A program made the translations under genes and the position numbers. Below are positions 1-14,230 of a DNA stretch of 64,000 nucleotides, in pieces (position 1 is the first letter of the stretch; each line of letters begins with the position of its first letter). This stretch comes from Harmothoe impar (Eukaryota; Annelida; Polychaeta; Phyllodocida; Polynoidae): assembly GCA_947462335.1 (NCBI GenBank), contig OX381709.1, forward strand, positions 39,240,904-39,304,903, given 5' to 3'. The notes beneath the pieces were generated by a model. The model was not told where the DNA came from. It saw only the letters and a list, made by a program, of their open reading frames with translations, and ran no database searches.

Positions 1-3000
1 GTGGGTTGGGGGAGTTGAGGGTGTATGTGTGTGTGGTTAAAGTATCCTTGGGGCTTTCCAACCCCACCCAACCCATCTACAGCTCAGAATGGGGGTTCGG
101 CCACTTCCTACTCCCACGCGCACCGAGGTGTGATCAATTGGTCAGCGAGGGCAATGGATAAGTAGGAGATGGGAATGGGGCTGAGCAGTGGGTGTGGTAC
201 TTGTCTTACCTTACCTTTTTTAACTAACATGAAAGAGTCCATTCCTCCTCACGGCCACCCGAGCCCCAACCCAGCTACCCAAACCACTCAGTCACCCATC
301 AATACCACTCATCCCCTCCACCAGTAACCTCCTAACCTTCAAGAACTGGATCTCCTCGGTCACCTAGAATAACGCTAAAAGAGATCCAGGCACACCTTCC
401 ATGTGCCTTTTCTTTGATAATAAACGCTGCTGTCTTAGGCGTGCATTCCTTGCAAATATAGTTTGTATATGAGATACAAATGATATGGTACCAAGATAAT
501 TATGAGCCACCTTGGTTATAAGGTATATGGACCATTCCATTCAAATACCATGTCATATAAAGTAACACTGTGTCGGTATATGCTAGTCATACATCACACG
601 GGGAATCAGCATCAGTCTTAGTTTTGATGTTGAATATCGACTCCTGCAGCGACATCTGCAACCCATATAATGGGGTTTACATGGATTTCTGAGACTGCAT
701 CAAGCAGCCTTCAACCGTTGGGTGCTATTTAGTACAGCATACAACTTCACTTATTGCTGTATCTGAATGAACTGAAATACGAAATAGTCATTGTATTAAG
801 CCCTTTGATGATAAACAGTAGGATTAGTCTGAATCAGTTAGTACTCAGGACTTGAGATTTCATAGGGTTATACATAGAGGTTGTTCTTTTTATACTCTAG
901 TCATTCACATTCACGTCAGGGTCGGACATGGGGGGAAATGGAGATAGTATTATATTCGTCGAATGGGGGCAATCTGGCGCATCTATATAGCTCTCTGGCT
1001 TTGGTCGCTAGCTGGATTGCGAGAAGTGTATACAATTTCCTTGTGGTATGGCACATATAGCCAATATATAGGGCTCTGCAATAGCTAGCTGTGTATAGAA
1101 ACAACCCCAGTGTTGATGCAAAAAAAAATTCTTTCGATTGACTTGACTGTGGTGCCACCTCCAGGCAATGCCTGATGAACCTCTTGTATACGTATACCAT
1201 TCGGGAGCATGCCCACAGGGACATCTGGGAGTAGGGGGTATTCTGTCGGCGTTTAGGATAGGGCTAGATATTCAAAGTAGGGTGGTAAGAAACCATCTCC
1301 TCGTGCATAGCCAAGGCGTGGTTGGGATTGGTACGTGGGCTTGGGTGAATGGAAAGGGACTCATGACGTGGTGGGTTCTCCCTTAGTTCCCCCTTTCCCA
1401 GTTGGTTTCTCTGCCTCCTACCTCATTTACATGACATCTCTTCTCCACCCATATGCTTTGTTCTATTCCATATATTCAAGCTTCCCTATGTCCGTTTCTC
1501 CTCACTACCCTACCTTACTTCTCTTCACCTCGATCGACCCCTCATTGTTTCACTCCAACATTCTCTGCACATTTCTAGCCCGTCTACCTCCTTTGAAAGT
1601 TGACCTCTTGTTTATCTCTGCATACTTAAATGATCCTGCGTTATATCTCTTTCCGTATCTGAAGACCATCTGCATTGTGGACATTTGAGGTGAATATATG
1701 TACGACAATGTTTAGAGCTACCTATACATGAGGAGCATAGAGCAGTAAATCGGCAGGGATACCCTGTCTCACATACCCCCCTGGGTGGAGGGGGGGATGA
1801 GGTCGGGCCTGGGTGGGGCGGGGTGCCACGACCTACCCGTGGGGGGCTATACCCCCCCCCCCCCCCCCCAACCTGGTCCGCCATAGCCGCGACACACTTT
1901 ATGGGAGGGACCGATCCGACCAGGGACCTCTGTGGCACACTCCATTGACGGGTTGCCCAACTAACTGGAACTGTGGGGTAAATACAGTATTGCAGTTTGG
2001 GATTCCAGGAACCTCCCCCCACCCCCGACACCCCCTAACAACGGAAGAGGGGGTAAAAAAAAACTACCCGGTGTATTACATTTTCCTGGAAACCACTGCA
2101 GAGACTGATATGAGGCCGGGAGTTAATAACATTACAGAGATAGATTAGGTAGTTATATATACGGTCATCGTATCAAGGCGCCGACAGCTTTGCAGAATGT
2201 TTCATAGCTGATGGCTTTTTTTGGATGTACGGTGTACACCATGGTCAGTTACACCAAGGATGTAGCAGTCTCTGCACATGCTATATTATTTCCGTCGCAA
2301 TTGTGCACGGCATATACATCTACATCAATTTGGAAGTAAACGGTCTCGGGTTTTTGTCACTGGGAAGTTAAATGACACGGGTCTAACCATGTACTCGGAA
2401 AAAGGAAACCCTTGCAATTAGGAGTTCCATATTAAGCAAAGGGAAAGATGGTCTGGAATCGGTGTACTTTTCTGATTAACACTGACTAATGAATGTATTG
2501 AAAAGGCAATGAGTGGTATTAATGTGCATGATCATTTTGTTTCATTAGCTGTCATAAATATTGCTTGGGCTATAGTTAGTTGTCATATGTTTGATAAATG
2601 CCCACTTTTGGTGGTTGGTACCGGAAGGGGGCTGGATGGTGGTATGGGGGTCAGTGTCCTGTTTCGGCGTGGGAGCTGGGGGAGTGGTTAGGATGGCAAT
2701 AAGTCATCCATGTCTATTGACAAAACGTCGCTCCAGCTATGGTGTATTTCTTATGTATATGGCGCCGCCGGCCTGAATACATCCACCTCCAACCTACCAT
2801 ACACCGTGGTGGTGGTACCACTAATATACAGCAGAATGAGAAGAAGAATTCCCATAATTATATTGGTGCAGACAACTGACTAACATAATTATATCCTGAT
2901 AATCCAATGTATGTATTTGGTTAGTGACCAGCTAATTTAATTGTTTTCAGAAGTGTATCATTCCCCGCAATATAGAAAGTAGACCGAGAAATAATACCGC

Positions 3001-5178
3001 GGTCTACTATTATAGACATCAGATGGGTATCACTGACCAAACACCCTCTACTTGTCCCTTTCTTACAGATAATGAATGTAATTAAACAGAATTATGGGGG
3101 AGGTGACTACCATTAGTAGACCTCTAACAGTGCTTTGTGACGCGATACTAGTACAAGTGGCGTGGTACACAGCGGCTATACCATAGCCTTTATCTCTCTG
3201 CCAGCCTCCCCTAAGCACCCAGGCCGGCAGTGATTTAGGTGTGCATAGCCCTGGCCGGCAGGGTGAGGTGTCTGTAAATAGAGAGACGAGTCAATATTAT
3301 GTTGCAACATTGTGGCATACGTCTCATCCCAAACCCTACCAATCGATGTCTGAGAAGGCAACCGCCACCATGCCCCGCCCATCTAGCCACAGCCGGGACC
3401 AAAGGGTTGGTGATGCTGTGTGTGTCTCGGGGGTTGGGTGTGTAAAAGGGGATTGAGTGGTGGTGGGAGGGGGAGGTGCTATTAGTGTCATTTACCACGT
3501 AATACTGATAGCATTAGAATGATAGATTTATCTGCCCAGTTCTAGCCAAGGCTATTAGCTGTCGCTGGTCACAATTGCCATTGTTATGGATACATTATGT
3601 TTAATCCAGGCAGGCTTGGTACTAGCACTAGTATGTAGCGGTCGAAGCTCGTCCAGAGGTACACCGATTTATGTGTGATGAATAGGCTGTGCTAGATATT
3701 ATACATATACATTTTGTATAAGGATTTTTAACAGATACTTATTGTACATTGGAGAACTCACCAATGCATTTCCGGCCATAAACAATGCATGCATAATATT
3801 ATTATAACAGTAGGCTAGACCAATATATATTTTATTTCCAACCACAATCATACCCCCTCGCACCGTTCCACTACCATGATCTACCCCTTCTCCTAGATCC
3901 CTCTTATACCGTCCACCATACCCTCCACGCTCCTTCTAGTTCCACTGAGCCGACCCCCTGCTGCCATCTCGTGGCTGATCCTGGACATGTGGCTGTGATG
4001 GGAGAAGGGATCAGAGGCCGGCCATTACAGAAGGTCTTTATGCAAATACCAGTATTTATATGCTACTGACACAGATCCCACTTGACATCCTCCCCTGGGT
4101 GGTCAATTAGGACCTGGTACCACACAGAAAGATGCCATATAACCTCCACTGGCATGGTGTCCCCCAACCCAGTGTGCCTTTTATGACCAATGTTGTGAGG
4201 ACACCGAATATGGCTAGATATAGGGCAACTATGATTACACATCGCGGTTTGTTGGTTCTATTTGTACCTAATGTGGTGCATGTGCACCCTGGGGTGGTTT
4301 ATGTGTGAGTTTTGGGGCACCCCAATTGGGAATGAGGGATGTGGGGTGGTGGTGGATGTATTATTATCTGTAATGGTTCATATCATGGTGTTGCATCGTG
4401 TCGTTTTAGTATCTGCCCTTGCAGCTATCACGAGTATAACTCCGCTTTTATCAACGTTTAGACGACCTACATCAGAATTTTATTTTGAATCGATAAAAAT
4501 ACATTCTGCCATAATCGTATGATATGATTCCATTTAGCACACATGTCGACAGCTATGGTAGGTAGGGATGTTTTATGAGAATAGGATTCAGATATGTCAT
4601 CTGACAGGACTTTCAGGGAAGTAGTGATAATACTTGTGCTAAAAAGGCTGACAACTTGTGTGAGAGACCAGGGTGGTTGCCCCAACATCATGTGGCATAT
4701 AGAGGGAGGCCAGACTCTCATTGGCTACCTGTCTCTAACAGTGAGGAAGCCCTATGTATAGGGTTGGCCGCGTGGGATGGTGTACACCTGTTCCGCCTAT
4801 AGAACCATAGTACATAGGTATAATTGGGCAACCTTTAATTAGATTAGATAAGATCCCTTATCTCATATGAACAATGCAACCTCATGTTAGGTAGCGTGTT
4901 CTGCGACTAGACCAGGTGCTAAGACCAGAACAATAATTAGAGGTAAAATTACCATATTATAAGAACACCCATAGCAGGGTGGGTAATACACACCTCCACT
5001 AGCATTGTAACCATTATCCCTGCATCCTCCTCCCATAACACCATTAACCACTCCCTATAGCCATCACGGTCACTGAACCAGCCAAACCTTGATAACCAGT
5101 CACGAGATTCCCCATTTGCGGCCACACTACATGCCACTGAATAATGCAGGTGGGTTGTGCTTCATGTTCTGTGTGATA
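1..5178. other. non-genic stretch, no supported gene
   Basis: I see no exon with flanking splice signals and no protein that I recognise. Open frames here are short and overlap on both strands. The stretch contains an 18-base C run at 1852-1869 inside a G/C-skewed low-complexity patch (about 1775-2040). It also has a perfect 9-bp inverted repeat (AGTAGACCG at 2978 against CGGTCTACT at 3000). It could be intergenic sequence or an upstream intron of the UNC13 gene. Confidence 0.6.
1852..1869. repeat. poly-C run (18 bases)
   Basis: Uninterrupted C homopolymer. Similar long C or G runs occur at 8693-8706, 11820-11832, 15043-15057 and 35537-35549, so they are a general property of this genome. 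Length is unreliable in sequencing and probably polymorphic. Confidence 0.95.
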
Positions 5179-5408
5179 TTAAACCTTTAGGGGCCGCATG
5201 GTCCTGCAATGTGCTATGTCCCTTGACGTTATGATACATTCATGTCATGATACATTCATGTCGACCCTTCGGAAGTGTATCAGCCCCGTAGGGTTGACAT
5301 GGTATTCGAATGCAGCACTGGCGATTTACTCGCCACGGCTGCATTCATGCATCGTGGCGACGGATGGACATGGTGTATTAAAGTGCTAAACGGCCCTTAA
5401 AGGGTTAA
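5179..5408. mobile_element. MITE-like element, family B, copy 1
   Basis: The ends form an imperfect terminal inverted repeat of about 35 bases. The left end reads TTAAACCTTTAGGGGCCG, and the reverse complement of the right end reads TTAACCCTTTAAGGGCCG. The interior holds short palindromes, including GGCGATTTACTCGCC, followed by CTGCATTCATGCA. The same terminal and internal words recur in copies at about 22209, 35134 and 48134. No coding capacity is visible, so this is a non-autonomous element, inferred to be a MITE. The superfamily is not known; no target-site duplication was identified. Confidence 0.7.
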
Positions 5409-5781
5409 GGCTGCACACCCTTTGTGGAAGCCCTGTTAATTCTCTCCTCACTCAGGGAGTAATAGACTGTGTCTTAATTGACTCTCTGCCATAAAGCAGG
5501 CAGCGACCGGTGTAATGCCTTATATCACACGGCCATGGCAGCGCTGAATATGGTTTTCTATCCTAGTAATTACTCCTAGCACCTCCATGTAATTTCTACA
5601 AAGTCTTGGCCTCGCGTGTGACATAAACGCTAAGGCCATCTAGGATTTGAGGACAGCTTTTATACCGGTACTAATACTAATATATTCAAAATGATTTGAT
5701 GCACCATTTAGTGCATTTTATATGGTCTAGAGCATTTTCCAATAAAATTTCCAATTTTACAATAACCGGATCGATCAGGCT

Positions 5782-6068
5782 AAAAGGAAAATTTGTGTCT
5801 CAGACAACCCAAACTAGAATTTTTTTAAAAGGGAGAAATTTCATGTTCTTCTGGCGAATGTTTGCTCAGGAAAAAACTGCAGGCCTGAATAATTGTTTGG
5901 CTTCAGGTAATTGCCTTTTAACAAGAACATTCATACTTACTGAATGAAACACTGTGTTATCTTGATGATCCGCGAATTATTGCAGCGATTTGAAATTCAT
6001 TCCTGGTACTTTCAAAATTTAAAAAGATCCCTTAATTTGTCGGACCATGTTGCCTGAAACACACCTTT
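5782..6068. mobile_element. MITE-like element, family A, long degenerate copy
   Basis: The right end is ACCATGTTGCCTGAAACACA followed by CCTTT. Its reverse complement gives the family-A terminus AAAGGTGTGTTTCAGGCAAC. The left end around 5782-5810 is a diverged form (AAAAGGAAAATTTGTGTCTC then AGACAACCC). Family membership rests on the same terminus at about 34880, 50529 and 56681. The left boundary is less certain than the right. Confidence 0.5.
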
Positions 6069-9000
6069 CAGTTTGGCATAACTGTATGGTACTAGACTCC
6101 ATAAACCTGAGTTAGATCTATATGAACATCTATGAGCTGATCTTTACATTAGGTCTACTTTAGGATGCATTGTAAAATACCAGCTCTATATGTTAGGTAT
6201 TCTCCATAAGGTGTATATAGTGTTGACCACTTAGCTGTGGTCTGTAACGCGTTGTGCAGCTTAGGGCTACTGCATGCTCAGGGCAGCTCAGAGCAGCTCA
6301 GACGCCTTTGAGGCATACAGTGGCCAGGTGCAGACTTCTCACAGACTTGTTACACCTGAGAACAGATGTAGCTCACACTGTTACCACCTCACAGGCACTC
6401 CATACACCTCAGCTCCCTGCTCAACCAGCATCCCTGTATACCACAACCCCTTAACATGCCTGGCAACAGAGTTTGTGCTTAAAGGTGGACCACTTCACAG
6501 CCATCTAGGGCCACCACTACCAGTATGATTACCTGTACCTTGCCTGCCATCCCATTGCTGAGTCCTCCCAGTGGTGTTATCACAATCACAGGCAACTACC
6601 AATAGCACCACCTATAGATGCACTTCTTTATTCCAAAGTACTCTCCACCCCCAATACACACCAAGGATCAATCTACCTAATGGTAGTATTTGGCTGCGGT
6701 AAGGGTTGGGGGTCACCCTCCCTGATGCCTCTCAATACCCCAGCCCTCACTCTCCCTAGTGCATGGCAGCGACTCGTGCCTTCATCTCTGCCTAAACCTA
6801 TGGACTTGAGGAACCCTTCTGCGGAAGAAGGGAGGAAACAAAGGTACTTTTCTGTTTTCCCATTACAGTTCCATTATCCATAACTATGTGAAACATAGTT
6901 CGCATGGTCTCTACAATTTCGGCAATAAAAAGATGACTGATACTTTGACAATTTGCAACTTGTGTCCTTCACATAATCCTGAAGTCAAAAATCTGAAGAG
7001 GTAAATTGTTGTTTAAGGGGTCATTTTAAAAGCTTAGGTAAGTCTTGCCGGTGATGCGCCGGGTTTTGGCAGAGATGAAAGTAGTGCCAGTAGCAGCCAA
7101 AAGCGAGGCACCTGGAGAGTGTAGCAGCTCTGTCTGGTCTCCCTGCCATCTTTATGCTCCAGGGGAGGGAGGGTGGTTCCGTATGCTGAAGGGGGACTAG
7201 AGGATAGTGTGTTTTTTCTCTGACACAGACACATGGTTGATGATGATTACTGGTGTCCTCGGCAATGAAAGGGTCTTAGTAGCACACAGAGAATGGCCGC
7301 ATGCGGGGGAGCGGCCTGGAGGACGATGGGAGGGGGTACAGAGCGGCGCACATGGTCAATATAAAGCTGATCAGTCTCTATATAACAGTCATATTTATGT
7401 TTGCATGGTGTAGAGATGCCTCTATGTAAATGCTCATGAATATACCTCGGTTTATAGACCTGAATATTCTGTATACCAGCGAATGGTTATAGTAAACAAG
7501 TTCTTATGCACCTTCTATGCACCTTCCTACCGTGGTGCATTATAACAGAGACAAGAAACAGATGAAATGCAGTTTAGTATGTCCGTTATAATGAAGGTAA
7601 TATACAGCAATACAATCCTGTCATTTACAAAAGAAAGCATAAAGATAGCAAAAGGCTCTTTATTAGAGTTGCATGCCTCATCTAGCCTTCTCACCGTGTG
7701 TTATCATTCAACCACCACCCACAGCCTCCTGCAAACAGTATATGGTGACGCTGGTGATGGAGGAGGGTGGGGGTCAGGGGGGCACTGACCAGGGACGCCA
7801 GGAAGCCAGCTTGCGGTGCATTGTGGGGGTAGGCTCAGGTTCACAATGTACCGGAAGTGCCGGGATTTCCGCCGATTTCACGTGGCCGTCACGCCACCAC
7901 CGCCCTCTGCCGCTTCAGCTTTTAGTCACTGGTATATAGGGAAGAAGGCATAGAGGTATGGGGAGTGCAATGTGGGAATAAGGAAGGGTGTTCAGGGGAA
8001 ATAGAAGAGGGTATGTAATGGTATATACCCGGAAGAGGATGGGGGAGGTGAAATGAGCTATGTGAGGAATTGAGAGGGTGAGGGGAATTGGCATGAGGAG
8101 GAGGTGTAGGCCAATGAAGGTAAGGACACGGAAAGTAATGGGAAACGAGTATGAGTGGCCTTGGGCAGACAGGGCGATATTGGGGAAGACAAGAAATGGT
8201 TGTTATGGACTCATTGCTGGAAGTGACATAGCACCGGAAGAAGAGGTTATAGGTGGGTAGACTATTCATCATGTCAGTTACAGATGTTGCCGCTAGACAC
8301 CACCACCAGTCCTGTAGTTGACTCCTCCTGTACCACTGGGACTGGCCTCTTTCCCCTTTTCCATCCCACCCCCGAATGCAGCCCCCAAAGCCGAACCTGC
8401 TACATCCTGCAGTTGGCATTCTGCAATTGGCATGATTGTTATCACACTCGTCTAAAGACTACAGTTTTCTGCCCGTCGTTATATGCACCTGGGTACAATA
8501 TCAGTTTAGACCAAGGTCACTGTTGTATGTAGCAGTAAGAGACGTCAACTGGCACTGTCTGTGTCTCCATTAATAAGAATATCATTACCCTGCAGGGTAG
8601 CATCATATTTGCTGATAACTAAATTCGTCCCCCCTCTCATGATAAAAGGTTAAGAGGCCACAATCCCAGCCATATTACTGGGACTATATAAAGGGGGGGG
8701 GGGGGGTAATACGCCTTATAATACGCTTTCATCCGATTAGCCAAACCTGCTTACTCTACAACACAATTGTCCTGCCCACTGTACTAGACACACATCTAGT
8801 CAGCCACTATATATAAGTGTATCTATAAGAGCACACATACACACAACCCAGAGACTCTGTTCCCACAGACCACTGTTGTGGATCTACTCTAGTTAACATT
8901 GTCCGGAGGGATGACGCAGTTCCCCACTGGGGGAGGTCGTTGGATGGGGCACTCAGCTCCCTGTAGTACTTAGCGGTCCCCCAGCGGAAAGCCTGGTGAG

Positions 9001-10934
9001 CAGCTCAGAGATATACCCAATAATATAGAGCTGCTTCAGGACCTGTTCATGTCATTATAACAGTGGGTAAACAAGGGCTAATGTAGCCATGGGACGAAGG
9101 GGGTGACCGTTCATATTATGCCCACATTAATGTCAGTATGGATAACCTGAAGGCCAAACAGTTACATCCTGTGTAACATGCAATTATTTGCATTATGCTA
9201 ATTCTAAATACAAAGCGTTAAACAATGCTACTACGTCTTTAAAATATCAATTAACGTTATACATAATGATATAGATTAGATTATTATATAGAATTAATAG
9301 AATATAAATCCTTGCCGGTATTTCCTTCCATAGCAGACTCATATATATAGCTGTACCTGTAATCTAGAAGTTCAAGAGATCAAACACCTTAGAGTAATTG
9401 CAATGGCACAAATATTAAATGGACGCAAGTTGATATCTGAAGCTCGACAAAGAACTCTGAGAAGGTCGAGGCTGAATTAATTGGAGACAAAGTTTACTCG
9501 ACTACCCTCCACCTTTCGCGACATTGTACCTGTAATTTGTCTTCTTGCCTATACACATACCACCCGCATTGTCGTTTTGTGGACAGTAATGAACTACTCA
9601 TGATACTGGGCCGTCATTGACAGCTTTTTTGTTGTTACTATAGTGAAATATATTGCTCTGAAATTACTACGCATTGAGTAAAAATGTCATAAAACGTGCT
9701 TAAATTTACCACATCCTAAAATACCTCCTTTTAAACCTACTTAAATTTAATGTGCTCTGCACACTGTTACACAGTATTGCTAAGGGGATAGGGGCAGTCA
9801 AATGCATGCCATATTCCATAGGTAATACGAGCTCTTACAGCGCATTTTTATGGGTGGGATGATAATATTGATCCTGATTAAAATGCATATGTAACATGAT
9901 ATTTAAATGTACTAACGAAAACTAAAGGAGCGCATATGCTAATATGATGTACTGTATCTTAGGCCGGAAGTCCTAGAAAACAATATCCATTTCTATGTAA
10001 ATTGAGACGTTTTGTGGAATCAGTTAAGCAGAATCATGCACTGCATAAGTGCCACATTGGAAATAAAGTGGGAAATAAGACGAAATAATGATGAACAAAA
10101 TAATGGTGCATTATAGCTGAGGGGCGGCACACGAAGGATGATCATGGTGAGCATCCTATTTCAATTTTAGGGTAATTGAATTTCAAACCCTAATAATTAT
10201 TATCGGATATAGGCCTACTTAGTTAGGACAAAGAATGAATATAAGAAGAAACTAGCGGTAAACAAATGTGTGGGAGAACTGCTTTGATTTTTTAAGTCAA
10301 AGTAGGTCTGTATGTGAGCTACTCATATGGAATTCATTACGTAGAATTAATGCCTCCAGTGTAGGATAACTGGTACATTCTCTATTATACCTGTCAGTAT
10401 CAGCAATGGAGCGACCCCACCCACCGCCCTCCACCCGCCATCACCACTACCAATGCCCTGGCTGCTTTGACGGCGGGCTGGGGTGGGTTGGCCGATAAGT
10501 TACATGTAAAGTGGTCTGGTCTGGGGACTGTACAGTGTATAGGTAGTGGTAAAAGGGGTGGGGAACGGGGTGCTGGACCGCCATCAGTCACGGCAGTGTT
10601 AGCTCCTGAGGCAAGCTGCATTTTAGGACTTCTTGTCCGAGGGTAGGGGGCTCACTGCGTATAGGCAGGTTGGGCTTGCGATAAGATTGGGTGAGCAGAG
10701 GGCTGAGTGAACAGGGAGCTCGGGGTAGGAGTGGTGGGAAGCTTTATAGCGGGGGTAGCAGTTTAAGGCATTGGTATGCATTATAATGACTGCATGACAA
10801 AGCATGTATTTCCCAATGGGAGAGTGGATTAAGGAGCTTGTAGTCGTTATATAGAAGAGAAAGCACTGGATAGGATAGTTGCAATTATAGATCTAGGCAA
10901 TAGTGAACAGACAGGTTGTGTGCATACCAGCAGC
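6069..10934. other. non-genic stretch with a weak inverted repeat
   Basis: No gene was recognised. An imperfect inverted repeat pairs about 6765-6798 (containing TTCATCTCTGCCTAAACC) with about 7061-7098 (containing GGTTTTGGCAGAGATGAAA). This suggests an old foldback element of roughly 330 bp. A 14-base G run lies at 8693-8706. The palindrome GAGCAGCTC occurs at 6291 and 8998. Confidence 0.5.
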
Positions 10935-11250
10935 AGAATATAGGCAGTAATGGACAGGTGTAATACGTGACAATGTTATATATGCAGTAATGGACAGGTG
11001 TGATACATGAAAACATCACATTATGTATACATTATGTATATATAGTCAGTAATATACAAGTTAACAGCATAATATAGGCGGCAATAAAAGACTTAATACA
11101 TGACAACAGGATATATGGGAAGTAATATACAGCTTTAATACATGGCAACACCATAATTATATAGGCAGAAGTGGACAGATCTTATACACGGCAACAGCAT
11201 ATAATAACCAGTAGTGGACAGGCAGAGTACATGGCAGCAACAGATGGGCC
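10935..11250. repeat. degenerate tandem repeat, about 50-60 bp unit
   Basis: Roughly six diverged units share the pattern AGTAATGGACAGGTGTAATA, then CATGACAACA, then an AT-rich tail with TATAGGCAG. Unit length varies and the copies differ from one another at many positions, which indicates an old array. No coding function is suggested. Confidence 0.65.
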
Positions 11251-12516
11251 GCAATTCTCTAGGCCGCATACGGTTGGAGACCAGCAACAAGTGACAATCC
11301 ACAATTGGATAGCAACAGTAGATGGAGTGAGGTAAAGCAATGGTCAGTGATGGAAACTGGACCACAGTGCCTGTAGCCATGCTGCAGAGTCAGCCCAGTG
11401 CTATGGACCTACCCCATTCATCAACAAATCAGATGGCTCCACCCGTTGTGGCGGGAAATTAGAGAATTGCCAGCCCACTGTGCCAATGGGCCCCATATGC
11501 ATGACGCCTATAGAGGATGTTGGGGCATGAATCCCCCGCCTCCTACACCGTCCTTGTTGGCCTGAATCTCCTCGTGGCTGTCGGCGAGCAGCTCCGAGCA
11601 ACTCGTGTAAATTGATGTATTGCTCAGCCAACAATGGACAGGCGGCACTGTTAGTGCGACTGCCTGCTCAGCCCCATCAAGGGTAGACTGCTGTGCCTGT
11701 ATAACATCGGTTACCTCTATTCAGAACATCAGCCAGCCCAGCCCCCTCCCCCAACGCACCCCCTACCTTCTGTATCACAGCTTTAACTACGCCCAATCAG
11801 AGCTACCCCAACCAGAGTACCCCCCCCCCCCCACACACACACACCACCGCACAGCGTCTGTATCTACACCACCTCCCTTATCTTCTGCTAACCGCCCTTA
11901 GTCCTATAGCAAGAAACGTCTGTATCACAATACTGTCTCAAATCCCCATACCCCAATCCAATCCACTCACACACCTGCCACCAAATACACTCTGAATGTC
12001 CTTCATCTACCGGCTCTACCTCCCCCTATTCCTATCTACCACCCAGGTCCAATCCCGACATCCCCCATGGGAGGAAGGGGCAAAGCCGACAGATCTCTGT
12101 CTCTGTAGTCCAGGGGTAGCTCTGACTTGTATCAGTTATAGTGGATGATCCTGTTGTGTAGTATTGCAATAAGTTTATACATGTGCATAGGGCTCAACTC
12201 TAGGTAGCCATTTTATCATGCTGAATACAGCACAGAAGGGCTGTGTGTATGTGTGTGTGTGTGTGTGTGGCCGGTCAACCGTACCCTGTCTTTAACATCA
12301 CCAAAGAGCTGCATAAAATAATGGTTGATAGCAGTGTATCTTATAATAATCCAATTCAAATACTTATTGATACGTGATTAGGGTCCAGGCAATATTAAAG
12401 GCTCATTTTAAAAAGGAGTGTATTTTATTAGGTATACCCTGTGCATTGGACCCACATCTTTACCAGATCTCCCCGTTCTAATAACTAGAAATCCCTCAGT
12501 TATGCTGTATGATAAC
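11251..12516. other. non-genic stretch
   Basis: No gene was recognised. GAGCAGCTC lies at 11586, followed immediately by the variant GAGCAACTC at 11596. A C run at 11820-11832 joins a short CA repeat, and a TG microsatellite lies at 12242-12269. C-rich, low-complexity text fills 11730-12060. Confidence 0.5.
12242..12269. repeat. (TG)n microsatellite
   Basis: Alternating TG over about 28 bases with one internal TATG interruption near the left end. Confidence 0.9.
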
Positions 12517-12605
12517 CCAGCAAACTGGGGTGACTCGTGGCCATCCTGAGTGAGGTCCTCACTCAATGTGCTAGATGAAATAAAACTGAGTGATGTGTCG
12601 CCATC

Positions 12606-12806
12606 AATCACTCAGCATCACCAGGGATGGCCACGCTGGTGATCACTCAGCATCACCAGGGATGGCCACGCTGGTGATCACTCAGCATCACAAGGGATGG
12701 CCACGTTGGTGATCACTCAGCATCACCAGGGATGACCACACTGGTGATCACTCAGCATCACCAGGGATGGCCACGCTGGTGATCACTCAGCATCACCAGG
12801 GATGGC
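12606..12806. repeat. 35-bp tandem repeat, about 6 units
   Basis: The unit starts GATCACTCAGCATCACCAGG and ends GATGGCCACGCTGGT. Units begin at about 12606, 12641, 12676, 12711, 12746 and 12781. They differ by only one to three bases, except the last, which is truncated. The array lies inside the composite element at 12517-14292. Confidence 0.92.
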
Positions 12807-13959
12807 ACATTGACCAATTAGCACTGAGGCAGGGGGTATTTTATTCGTAACATTAAAAACATCATTTAAGCTGTTCATCCAGACTCTCTTCTTCTCTTGG
12901 AAATGATGAATACTTGAGGTCCTTGTGGGAGTGTCTGTTTAAATATAAGCAAACATAATGGATTATTATGGAGGAACACATGTACATGGCAAGGTTATAA
13001 AACTGTTTAAATGTTACTTTGAAAGTGAAATTCCCCTTTTATCATTGATCAATTATGTTATACATATATAAGAATATAACAATACAAGTTAGGTAAAGAA
13101 AGTGCCAAAAACTACCATAGAACTTACCAATAAATGTGTCATTCCAGTCAGTGAAGATACTTCCTACCTATAATTATAAAAAGAGCAAAGTAGAATATAT
13201 TAGAGAAAAATAGAGACATAAAATAGGCAAGAACAGTTACTGAAGAATTCACAATCAGCTGATGGCTGAGATTTCACCATGACTTATATAGGACAACCCA
13301 CCTCACATCTGTTCTCCTTGCCAGTCTCTGCCTGTCTGTTGTGAATGCTAGAAGTTTCCACTGAGAACAAAGAAAGGGCGGGAAATTTGAAATGGACCAA
13401 TCAGAACTCAGGAAAGCAGGATGTGTGTGACTGCGAGTGATCATGCGCCATCCTGAGTGAGACTCACCACGAGTGGCGCCTAGTCACTCAGTGAGTGAGA
13501 ACCATGTTGGCGACTGTGAGTGATGATGTGCCATGTTGAGTGAGAGCTGCCATGTTGGTCAGACAAAGAAAGTTCCCCTTTTATCACTCAATGCAAGAAT
13601 GTTTTACCATACTGTTGAAAATCCTTACTTGTTACTCATGATTATATGATACGATGATGGTCATTGGATATCATACTTTCCTATTCTTGTTAGAGCAAGG
13701 CTGATCAATGTCTATATACTATGTAAAATGTAGACAATTTCATTTCAGTGTTAAGTCCCATAGACAAAGGAAAATTGTATTTTCTGTCTTAAATCTTAAT
13801 CTAAAATCATATTGTTGGCTATCATGATGTGCACATTTTCATAATGATTATAGTCATGTAAAAATCTGGTCCATATGTGTGATAATATTAATGAAATCAA
13901 CATCAACTTCTATTCCCCCTCTGCAAAATACAAGCAGTATACCTCCAATGCTAATATCC

Positions 13960-14230
13960 TGGTGATGCTGAGTGAGCTCACCACAGTTGGGAAATGAGTG
14001 AAAAGTCACCATGCTGAGTGAGACCCACCAGGAGTGGCGCATTGTCACTCAGCGTGTGAATACCACAGTGGCGAGATGAGTGATATCTCGCCATGCTGAG
14101 TGAGACTCACCAGGAGTGGCGCATTGTCACTCAGCGTGTGATCACCACAGTGGCGAGATGAGTGATGAGTCGCCATGCTGAGTGAGACTCACCAGCAGTG
14201 GCGCATTGTCACTCAATGTGTGATCACTCA
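13960..14230. repeat. 82-bp tandem repeat, about 3 units
   Basis: The word CCATGCTGAGTGAGAC recurs at 14009, 14091 and 14173, a spacing of 82. Each unit contains AGTGGCGCATTGTCACTCA and CCACAGTGGCGAGATGAGTG. The array lies near the right end of the composite element. Related but more diverged GAGTGA/GGCG words sit at 13428-13560. Confidence 0.88.
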
